Shown in pieces: positions 22,864 to 32,282 of a stretch of DNA of 64,000 nucleotides. The stretch's first letter is position 1. Every line of letters starts with the position of its first letter. Under the pieces are notes generated by a model, which was not told the origin of the DNA, did not search any database, and saw nothing but the letters and a program-made list of their open reading frames with translations. This stretch comes from Coenobita brevimanus (lineage: Eukaryota; Arthropoda; Malacostraca; Decapoda; Coenobitidae), in NCBI GenBank assembly GCA_032717465.1, contig CM064748.1, forward strand, positions 8,451,392-8,515,391. The letters are read 5' to 3'. The translations under genes were made by a program, and so were the position numbers.

Positions 22864-23740
22864 TTAAAAAAAAAAAAAAAAAAAAAAATCATGCATTTTT
22901 ATACTAGTATAGTGAGATGTTATATATCAAGAGGTTTGCATTTAATTAAAGGACATTGAAGTAAACCGTCAGTATTTTTTGATGAGTTCATTGATATGAT
23001 CTGATTTATTAGTCTATCAGAGTACTGTATGCATACTCATCACATACATTGCTACAGTTTGTATAATTATGAGGCACTGTGAGCTGAAGGGAATTGAAGC
23101 AAGTGCCACCCCTGGTAAGAGACATACTCATAGTGTGTATAGCACTATCTAATTTTCAAACATACATATATCTCAGCTCTTTAGCTAATTTAAGGCTGAT
23201 AAGCAAAGTGCATGAAGCAGGACCTAGTTATCTTATGTATGGGATTCTTACAAAATTGGTGATTACATTGTTGTATGCAGTAATCTGGTTCCAGTAACTC
23301 TTTGATGTGTAGGGGGAGCACATCAAACTAGATGCTGGTAAAGTTGCTTGCATCCTTTCAAATATTTCAGGTATATAAATCATTGCCTAAAATTTCAGGC
23401 AATTTAAAGTCCACCACATTGTTCTAAGTATCATATCTCATGAAGGCACATTCTGCTTGCTGCACAGTGAAAATCTAAAGAAGTCTAAGACATACATATA
23501 AATATTGCAATACCAGAATATGCATATTCAATATTAAAGAAATTAATTGTATATGTAAGTAGCATGGTATGTACCGGTATTACAGTACTCTGAGTCTACT
23601 GGTCTGTAGGTTTAGGTAATTGAGATTTTATGCAATAATAGTATTTAATCAGTTCGTTATTATTATTCAAAATTTGTATGTATCATATTTTAGTCCAACT
23701 ATGTGCTGCTTCTGTGTTTTCTTTGCAGCAGATTGGTGAG
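22864..23740 (+). other. Intergenic/5' region between transposase and DUF4806 gene
   Basis: This holds the poly-A run (22866-22887), then AT-rich sequence without a convincing frame. The only gene signal is the acceptor TTTCTTTGCAGCAG at 23720-23731, which implies at least one upstream non-coding exon of the DUF4806 gene that I cannot place. Confidence 0.5.
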
Positions 23741-26700
23741 ATGTTTTACGTGGTGGAATTCAGTGATGCACAAGATGTGGCCGTCATCCCATCAACATGG
23801 TTAAAGGGCAGAGATGAAGCAGTTTGGCCAAATTATTTATCCACAACTCGAATAAACAATGCAGTTGTCAGCAAAGAAATACCTAAATCTGAATGGAAGA
23901 AATACTCCATAAAGATCATGTATGAATCAGGTAAGTACGCACATATCTGGAACTTTTCTTACCAACACCAGTTCTACTTTAAGCAAATTCCCACTGCTCT
24001 TTTTAAAAAGAATATATATAATTATACTCATATTAGGAAAATACTTCAGCCATTATTATGTTTACTTTTGGTTGTGATGTATCTATGTATAATGGCTGCT
24101 TGCTCTTTCTCCAAGCTCATTGTCACTTCATGTAGATGAAATGGTAATCTTGACTTCTTTATCTTCATACAGATTCCTATGAAAAAGCAAGAGGGAAACT
24201 AAAAGAAGCAGAGTATCATTCAGATCTATATACTGATCTACTTACTGATTTTGACGATGAAGTTGTGAGGCCTCGTCATTCAAAGAGAAAACGAAAGTAC
24301 GTATTGTAAAATACGAAATGTTTTGATGATGTATATGGATGAGGTGTGGTATGTAACTGATGAAAGGGTTCTTTACATTATGTAGGTCTGACTCTTGGTC
24401 ATTATCTGCATCAGTTATATGAATTTTCAGGCATCCAAGAAGGTACACAAGCTCTGAAAGCTCTGAAGATGGTTGTAGGACTTCAAAGACTAGAAAATCT
24501 GTTGTCACTTCAAGCAGTGACAGTGATGATGACATCAGTAAGAAGACAACAAAAGCAAGACCAGTTCCACCCAAGATGTCTGCACCAAGCCTGACATCAG
24601 CAAAATTTACTTCTCCACATGAAACCTCTTCTACATCAAATCAGGTTGAGCCACAGCCTCAGTCTCCCAGTGGAAGCTTAATAGGTAAAAGCATTAATGG
24701 ACTTTGAATTCTGTATGTACACCACTATTGCACAATGTATATTATTTGCTATATTGTTGCCTTTTTTAACTTGATGGCAGGGAAAATCGGCGCTAACAGT
24801 TTTTAATAGTATATTCAACCACTTGTTGTTAACTGCATGCTTATGATTTTTGTTTTATGTAATATGGTTAGATATACTTATGTGGGTAACATGCATTGCA
24901 TTTACAGCTTTTGAGACCAGGGTCTTGATGGTGTTGGAGGAGCTCCGCACTATCCTTGAGTCCCTCAATGTGAAAATCAACACACTGCTAAGAAACTCCT
25001 TCATTGAAGAGCAGGATCAGGGGATGCTGGAGGGAATACATTTCCCTTTGAATGATAGAAATGATATTGCTTCACTTGAATCCAAGTTGCTTGATCCCAG
25101 TGAAGAGAAGAAAGTTGTATAAGTAACTTATGTAACGTTAATTATCCTTGCATAGGAAGGAAGGATTTTGATGGGTGAATATGAAGGTGAACAAGCAGTT
25201 TTTCTTGAGTTTCTAAATTGAGTGGGATGTAACCTGAGTGTACATATTACTTTAAACCAGTTTATGGTGAGCATAAGAGTGATGACTATTTGTGAATGAT
25301 TGTGTGTGTTTGATTAGGTGTTAAGATTTTTCTTTACCATTTCAGATTGCACGTTTTTGTGTGATAGGGGGTGCTAACCTCCAAGACACAGTGAGGCGCA
25401 TTCTTAGGTATGCTGTGACAAACTCCTTGGCTATGCAATACAACTGGTGTGGCAAAGGTGAGAAACAGAGCTTTGGCATCCTGAAATTGAAGGACACCAT
25501 TATCAGTAAGTATAGTAGCCAAATATGCTTGAATCTATTTATCTTTTCTATTCTCTTTGATGCTTGAGGGAGCATCCCCCTAGGGGTGGCCACGGCAGAA
25601 GAGTCTCCTCCTCTCCTTGTCCATACACTCTCTCCTTGCTTGTTCTAGCCCTCTTCTCCCACCAGCAACTCTCTCACACGTACTCCTTCACCCTATCCAC
25701 CCACCTTCCAAGTGGCCTTCCTCTACTTCATTTAAATACGAGTACACCTTTTTTACAAACTCCGCAAGCTTCATCCTCTCAACATGGCCAAACCACCTCA
25801 CCCATTCCACCACCCAAAACTTCACTCCATCTGCACAGGTTCCCATACCACACCTTTCATACACATTCTATTACTCACATCCTCCCACCTTGACACAATT
25901 CACATATCTCTCTCAGGTAGCTCATCTCCACAGCACACACTCTCATCTGCTGTGCCCTGTTCCATGTTCAAGTCTCTGACCCATATGTCAAATGTTGGTA
26001 GGAGAATGCTATTCCTCAGACCCCATGGACCTCCCTCTCATAACCCTTGCAAGGGATCCTATAACTCTCCTACCCTTCACAGCCTTCTCATTTATCTCTC
26101 CTTCCATTTCACCATGTTTACACAAAAACTGTACCCAAATACTTTAAACTCTTTCACTTCCTCCATTCTCTCGCCTCCTAAAACAATCTTACAACTTATA
26201 CTGATGGTACTCTCACCCTGTAAGGTTTGCTGAAACCACACACCTCTACTTCCTTCCTCTCAAAGACCATTACTTTACTCTTACCAGCATCCACTTTCAG
26301 CCCCCTTCTCTTATACACATTACTGAATTCATCCACTACTCTTTGCAGATCCCTTTCACTCTCAACAAGCAATACAGTGTCATCAGCAAAGAGACATGCA
26401 GCCACAGCCCAGTCTACTCTATTCATTTTCAGTCTAGCACCTACATTCCCTATTTTAGCTTTCATTTCCCGCACACAACCATCTATGAAAATATTGAACA
26501 ACCAATGTGATATCACACATCCTTGTCTTACTTCCACCTTTATAGCAAAACTCGCTCAGCTCTCCCTCCACCCTTATACATGCACTTGCATTCTTATAAA
26601 AGGCCTTAATCCCTTCCAGTAGCCTCTCACCTACACCGTAAATTCTGAGAATATCCCAGAGAACTTTCCTATCAATCCGATCATATGCTTTCTCCAGATC

Positions 26701-27564
26701 CATGAAAGCTGCAGACAATTTATTACTCTTTCCCAAATACTCTTCTGTAACTTCAGTTACTAATATTTGATACACACAATTTTTACCCTTCCTAAACTCT
26801 CCTTGCTCCTCACTTATCTTCCCTTCAGTAACCTCCATCAATTTCCTGTCAAGATTCTTCCATACACTTTTCCTGGCACACTAAGTAAACTTATCCCCCT
26901 CTTATTATTACATTCTTGTTTACTACCTTTTTCTTTGTGAAGAGGGACAATAATTGCCTTCCTCCAGTCATCTGGTACTTCTCCCTGTCTCCATGTGAGA
27001 TCACATATCAAGGACAGCCATTCTACCACTGCTCTCCACCACTTTTTAACATTTCACCAGTTATTCCATCAATACCCGCAGATATATGATACTTTGGCTT
27101 GACTATTGCTTTCTCCACCTCCTCTATCAATTTCTTTCTGTTTATACACTCGCTTTCTACCTGCTTTCATACCCATACTTGTCACTATTGCTTCACTTGT
27201 AGTCGCCTCAATACACAAGGAAAATATTTGAGTGCTGTTTCTTTGTTTCTTTCTTGTGACATATCAGTAATATTTACTAGTATATACTGTTATTACTATA
27301 TAAGCCTTGTTAAGATGGTAGTGCAAAAGTAAAGTGTAGTTCAGGGAACCAAATTCTCATGGTTTCAGAAACTGTGACTATATTTAATAAGGGAGTAAAT
27401 AAGAATTAATGCAAATAATCTTTTTGACAGAAAGTGTTCGCAAGCATCCAGACTATAGGTATACAACAGCAGCCTCTGTTGAAATCATTATGAAAGAATG
27501 GTTCCGCACAGCCAGAGACCGAGATGGAGGGGGACGAAGGAGGGATCGAAGTGCAGACCACTAA
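23741..27564 (+). CDS. DUF4806-domain protein, six coding exons, 356 aa, intact
   Basis: Coding exons are 23741-23930, 24173-24296, 24431-24684, 24908-25116, 25346-25505 and 27431-27564. All introns are GT-AG, all phases fit, and the spliced frame is 1071 nt without a stop. The start is chosen because MFYVVEF is the usual N-terminus of this family; the first exon has a tandem CAGCAG acceptor. Order: N-terminal WL..WPNY domain (1-70), a basic NLS-like KRKRKHPRR (about 98-108), a Ser/Asp-rich linker (110-190), a helix around VLEELRTILESLN, then DUF4806 (about 235-325) with FPLNDRND, VRRILRYAVTNSLA, YNWCGKG and LKLKDTI, and a C-terminal WFRTARDRDGGGRRR. The function is unknown; the tail and basic patches suggest nuclear nucleic-acid binding. 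It lies between the terminal repeats of the transposon and co-directional with the transposase. Intron 5 has acquired an antisense RTE-like copy. Confidence 0.85.
25567..27186 (-). mobile_element. RTE-like retrotransposon copy G, inside intron 5
   Basis: Minus-strand frames at 27029-26838, 26841-26455 and 26537-26196 give VPDDWRKAIIVPLHKEKG, VPGKVYGRIL, EQGEFRKGKNCVYQI, AAFMDLEKAYDRID, QGCVISHWLFNIFIDG and FADDTVLL in order, a typical RTE-type RT. No endonuclease is present and the frames are shifted twice, so it is 5'-truncated. The 3' end on the left reads CCACCCCTAGGGGGATGCTC on the minus strand. Related to A/B but clearly a separate family. Its presence does not disturb the flanking splice sites. 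Confidence 0.83.
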
Positions 27565-27738
27565 AAACAGTATGAACACAGAAATAATACTGAAGCTTTG
27601 CCAAGTCACAGCTGTGAGTGTGATGTGTGCAGCACATAACACAGGTATCCTGTTAATGACTGAACTTTGGAAATGTTTGCAATTTCTACTACCTCACCTA
27701 CACACCTGTGTGAATACTTGAAATACCTCAGTCATTAG

Positions 27739-28721
27739 TACAAGTAGGCTTTAGTCTATTCCCTTCCTGATTCCTACCCAAGCCAGTAAGAATGTAGTTG
27801 ATTGGCTCATACACTTTTGCTGGGATGGCTGGTGGTGGATGAGGCTATCTTGTCTCGCTGCTGCAGAGAAAAATGTTCATATTTCTTTACTTAACTTACT
27901 TCTTACACACAATAGACACTTCTTTTCTGCATCATTGAATCAAACAATGATTTTTCAACAATAATACTGCATTCAAAACTCGATAGGCTAAAATACAAAG
28001 TAATGACGAAGAGTTAAATTCAGAGAACAGTATATAGTGCTTTATTCCACTTTTTAATTATCGAAGGTTTTTGCAGAAATTTCTTAACTAAATTTGGAAT
28101 TGTGGTCATGATGCATGTCACTGTAAGAGGGAGGGAGAGAGACCACACCGACCAACCGGGCACCTGCCTCTCCTGCCCTTCCTCTCACCCAGATTAACGT
28201 GCATAACGACCGCAAAACCTTCATTTTCTCTTCTTATATTGTACTTTACCTAAAATCTGCGAGTACCATCATCTTCAGGAGAGTTTTGGTACAAGAACAT
28301 GTGTTTTGTTCCGAATTTAGTCTCAGAATTTCTGCAAAAACCATTAATAATTAAAAAGTGGTATAAAGCATTATATACCTATTGTTCTCTGACTTCAACT
28401 TGTCATCATTGCTTTGTTTTTTAGTCTGTTGGGTTTCTTTTGCTGTGTTTACTGATTCAGTGATGCAAACAATGTGTCTATCTTGTGTCAGAGGTGAGTT
28501 AAGTAAAGAAATATGAACATTTTTGTGTGTGGCAGCGAGGCAAGTTAGCCCCATACACCACCACCACCACATCACAGCTGAGTCCATCAGCCAATCAGCA
28601 ACATTCTCGACCACCACCAACACATTCCAGCACAAGTGCAACAGCCAAGCAGTGACGTTCTTACTGCCTTTGGTAGGAATCAGGAACCCAGTTGAAGTGA
28701 ATAGACTATAGTAGACTGTCA
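27739..28721. mobile_element. Foldback element with long inverted arms
   Basis: Left arm 27739 to about 28105 and right arm about 28310-28721 are inverted copies with moderate divergence. Examples are TTAGTCTATTC with GAATAGACTATAG, CTGATTCCTACC with GGTAGGAATCAG, and AAAATGTTCATATTTCTTTAC with its complement at 28505. The centre, around 28110-28310, is a unique spacer. There is no coding capacity. It lies just downstream of the DUF4806 stop codon, possibly in its 3' UTR. The target duplication is not clear. Confidence 0.7.
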
Positions 28722-30041
28722 TATTACCCTCTACACTATGGTGCTATAAAGTGCTTAATACTAGTATATTGAAAGTATGAGTAGATAAAATGGTGGGACC
28801 ACTACCTTATGGTGATCTGATCTGCCTGTGACTAGTAGTGCCATATTGAAAGCACTAAAAAGATGTGGTGTGAACATGACATGAATGTGTCTCTTTAATT
28901 ACATAGTCATACATGTACAGTTAGTGTAGAACAACAGAAAGCCCTGCCATTATTTTCTTGTGCTAATTTTGCTTCTAACACTAAAAATCTGACAAATGGA
29001 ACTCTGCAGGTTTTAACTGATGTTTGGATGTGTACAAGTGCTAAAAGTCACCTCTCAGCTCTGAAAGACCAGGTCTCCTTGTAATTACTGCTAAATATCT
29101 GAAGGGAAAAGTTTCTGTTTTGATGTCAGACATTATATTAGAAGCATTACCTGCATCATGTTGAGTTACATATATAGATTAATAGATGACGTACCTTGCC
29201 CTAGTCAGTACTTTAACTTCAGGAGCCACACAGTTGCTAAGAGTTTGGGAACAAAATTTCCTGTGATTTTTTTTTTTTTTTGCAATTGTATGTTTAAGCT
29301 GATTCTGTGGTGATGTGATGTTTAAGAATAATACTCAAATTTCTTGATAGATAGATAGGGAATTTCTAGTCTTCTGTACACTGAAATAATGGACTTAAAA
29401 CTTCTGTAGTTTTTGTCTAAGTTACAAAGCTGTGTCAAGTGTCTGGCATGAGAGGGCCACCTCCCTTGTAAAGGCAACATGAGCCCTATATACTATAAAT
29501 CGATCAACGAACTTCTCGACATTTGAGGTACTTATAATACAGTAGGTTATGTAGGTTTTGTGTTATCTCAGAATTGTATTTTATTTTATTTACTTCTGTG
29601 TTATTCTGGCATCATTAATGTGCACCTCAGTCAAACATGATTCTTTGTGCCATATTATGTATTGTCACAGTATGGTTTGTTACTCTGATGGAAATATTAT
29701 CAATAGGAATACATATTATATTTTCGAATTCCGTGTATGCAGTTTTTTTTTGTATAAATACTCATATTTTTTTTAAAAGTTAGGAACACGGCATATATTT
29801 ACAGTTATACCTTAATATATACAAGTGATGGGTTCACCATTATTATGTACAACTAAGTTGTGTTTTACTTCCAAGTTATCAAAAACATTGTTGTTGAGTT
29901 TACATGTATTGAGAATGCTATGAATAAATATATATCTTGATATTTCTTGCACATTTTGTTTTAATTCAACCTTTTTAGTGTTTTTTAACCATTCACTTTT
30001 TAAGCGGGTTATGGCAGTAATTACCACGTTGGCCTTCCGTA
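28722..30041. other. 3' non-coding part of the CACTA-like element
   Basis: AT-rich sequence with short T runs (29267-29281, 29743-29750) and no convincing coding frame. It probably contains the 3' flank of the DUF4806 gene. Confidence 0.5.
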
Positions 30042-30150
30042 AGCGGCCCTCCGGAGAACCGATGAGCAAGACTGGCAGCGGGCCTACGTCAACAGCCTAC
30101 GGAGGGCCGCTGGTTTGACATACGTAAGGCCTGCGGAGGGCCGGCCTGTT
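30042..30150. promoter_or_regulatory. Subterminal repeat array of the CACTA-like element
   Basis: Three copies of CGGCCCTCCG or its complement CGGAGGGCCG occur near 30042, 30101 and 30133 within about 110 bp of the right terminus. In a locally AT-rich region this G+C-rich cluster stands out. CACTA elements characteristically carry subterminal arrays bound by their accessory protein; that function here is inferred. Confidence 0.6.
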
Positions 30151-30151
30151 T

Positions 30152-30163
30152 TTGTTTGCTGGG
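30152..30163 (-). repeat. Right terminal inverted repeat of the CACTA-like element
   Basis: TTGTTTGCTGGG, the exact inverse of the left repeat, followed by the duplicated GA and then by CR1-like ORF1 coding sequence. Confidence 0.88.
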
Positions 30164-32282
30164 GAGTTTAAGAAAATCTGGATCAGGAAAGATATGAATG
30201 AGGAAGAAAGAGCCAAAACAAGTGAATTAAACAAAGGAAAACAAGGAAAAAAACAATGAGAACAGAGCAGGAGAAGAAGAAATTCTGCTGAAGAGTTTGG
30301 ATCTACAGCTGAGGAAGTGGTACACGAATGCAGCCGGGGGAGAAGCAAGGGTGGAAAATTTCATACACACATGTTAGTGGGTTGATACCTTCACTTGAAG
30401 TGATTAACGACTGCCTGAGGGTAAACAAACAGACATTATGGGATTGGTGGAGACCAAACTGAATGACACAGATGTCACAAGAATTAGTGAAGGACACTAC
30501 AATGTATGAAACAGAAGCAGACCTGGAAAGAGGGGAGGTGGAGTAATGATACAGGTGAGGAAACACATGGTTGTGGACAAGGCTGAAAAGGGTGAGGGTA
30601 TGGCAGAGGTGCTGAAAATGGTGATCTAAAGTAATGGTGGAAAAAGGGACCATGCGGTGACCTATGTTCCACCCAAGACCAAAGCATGGACTAAGGGAGA
30701 ATATGAAGAAATGCTTAGTGACATCAATGAATGCTTGGAAAGATACATAAGCAGAAGTAGTGACACAGCAGTGATGGGAGATTTTAACTATAAAGACGTT
30801 GGCTGGGAAGACCGGTACACAGAAGGTGGAGTTGTGGGGACGCGAAATGTTAAGTATAGTAATGAGGAAAGTCATGACTGTGGATCAGAGAGAATACGAG
30901 AATCAAAGGAAATGAATTACCTTCTCAACTGGATCTACTACTAAAAAGGAAAAGAGGATATTACTGACGATCTGATATACAATTGCCCATTAGGAAAAAG
31001 TGACCACATCCTCATTGCGTACATAACAAAAGATGAATGAGACGCAGCAAGATCAGAATCATATAGAAATGAACGATACAATTATGGTAAGGCTGATTTC
31101 GACAAGCTACGAAAATACTTCAGAGATACTAAATGGAAAAATTTCAACAAGGCAAGAGGTACTCAAGAAAAGTGGGATGAGTTTTTACGGATATACAAGG
31201 ACAGAGTTGAGAGATATATACAGGTGAAGGTCAAGGAGAGAAACAAGGAGAGAGATATATACAGGTGAAGGTCAAGGAGAGAAACAAGGAGAGAGATATA
31301 TACAGGTGAAGGTCAAGGAGAGAAACAAGGAGTGGTTTAACAAGACATGCAAAGATGCATGAATGAAGAGGGAAAAGGCTTGGAGGGGATGCAGCAGAAA
31401 GGGAGGAAACAATCTATGGGTGAAATATAAACTGGAAAAGAATGAATATGTAAGGATTCGAAGAAAAGAAAAAAGAAATTATAAGAAGAGTGTAGCAGAC
31501 AAATGCAAGATGAACTAAAGCTCCTCTACAGATATGTAAACAGAAAATTAAAAAACAAGGAAGGGATATACAGACCGAAAGTAGATGGAGTCATTTACAA
31601 GGATCCTGGTGCACAGGCTGAAGTGATGAACAAATGTTTTCAAATCGTTTTTACAAGAGAGAGTTTAGCGAAAATAAAGAGAGACCTAAGGACTTTGTGC
31701 TGGACAAAATACATGTGGATATAAAGAAATAATGAAACGAATGGAAATACAAGATGTTAAGAAAGCACTGGGACCAGATGGAGTGTCTAACTGGATAATA
31801 AAAGGGTGTAGAAAGGAACTAGCAGGATGGATACATAACATCATTATGAGCTCACTAGCAAAAAGTGAAGTCCCTCAGGATTGGAAAAGAGCAAATGTGG
31901 TCCCCATATACAAGGGAGGGAACAATGAAGAGCCATTGAATTATAGGCGGGTATCACTAACCAGTGTTGTTGCAAAAATTTATGAGATCACAGTGAAAGA
32001 CCAATGGATCAAATACCTGTACCTGGAGGGAACTAGTACAAAAACAGATCGTCAATTTGGCTTCAGAAAAGGAAGGTCATGTACGACAAACCTACTAAGC
32101 TTTTACTCAAAAGTGACTGACAGTATGCAAGAGAGGGACAGATGGATTGAGTGTGTCTTTTTGGACCTAAACAAAGCATTTGGCAAGGTACCACACAGGA
32201 GACTGTTGTGAAAGCTTGAGCACATAGGAGGTCTAAAAGGAGTTTTACTGAAATGGAATAGAGATTTTTTTTGGAAGATAAG
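30164..32282 (+). mobile_element. CR1-like copy D2, ORF1 end and ORF2 first part
   Basis: This continues D2 from the left of the CACTA-like insertion: FKKIWIRKDMNEEER (ORF1 C-terminus), then an endonuclease (LVETKLND-like, KRGGGVM, AVMGDFNYKDVGWEDR). The RT begins with LGPDGVSNWIIKGCRKELAG, NYRRVSLTSVVAKIYEI and FLDLNKAFGKVPHRRL. There are many frameshifts and stops. The RT is interrupted at GGAAGATAAG (32282) by C3 and resumes at 34008. Confidence 0.85.
31209..31331 (+). repeat. 41 bp unit repeated three times inside D2 ORF2
   Basis: Units start at 31209, 31250 and 31291, each GAGAGATATATACAGGTGAA followed by GGTCAAGGAGAGAAACAAGGA. As 41 is not a multiple of three, the expansion disrupts the ORF2 frame. 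Copy D1 has a single equivalent region. Confidence 0.9.

Larger units (their letters stand above)
20146..30163 (+). mobile_element. 10 kb CACTA-like two-gene DNA transposon
   Basis: The element is bounded by 12 bp inverted repeats CCCAGCAAACAA (20146-20157 and, inverted, 30152-30163). GA is duplicated outside (20144-20145 and 30164-30165). Inside are a CACTA-like transposase (20735-22863) and a spliced DUF4806 gene (23741-27564), both on the plus strand. The right end carries repeated CGGCCCTCCG motifs. Excision in silico restores the reading frame of the CR1-like ORF1 across the junction, which strongly supports the boundaries. Later insertions within it are the RTE-like copy G in intron 5 and a foldback element at 27739-28721. 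The ends do not start with CACTA/CACTG, so it is either a divergent CACTA-superfamily lineage or a related group. The two-protein layout resembles plant En/Spm, but homology of the second protein is not shown. Confidence 0.85.

Noticed and set aside
23678..24139. Unspliced 153-codon reading of the first DUF4806 exon
   Set aside because: It runs through a clear acceptor (TTTGCAG) and donor (CAGGTAAGT); the spliced reading fits the family and gives a 356-residue protein.
24242..24574. 110-codon minus-strand frame across DUF4806 exons 2 and 3
   Set aside because: It crosses well-supported splice sites of the opposite-strand gene and has no similarity to anything recognised.
28351..28722. 123-codon minus-strand frame in the foldback element
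   Set aside because: It lies in the inverted arm and is not preserved in the other arm; no recognisable domain.
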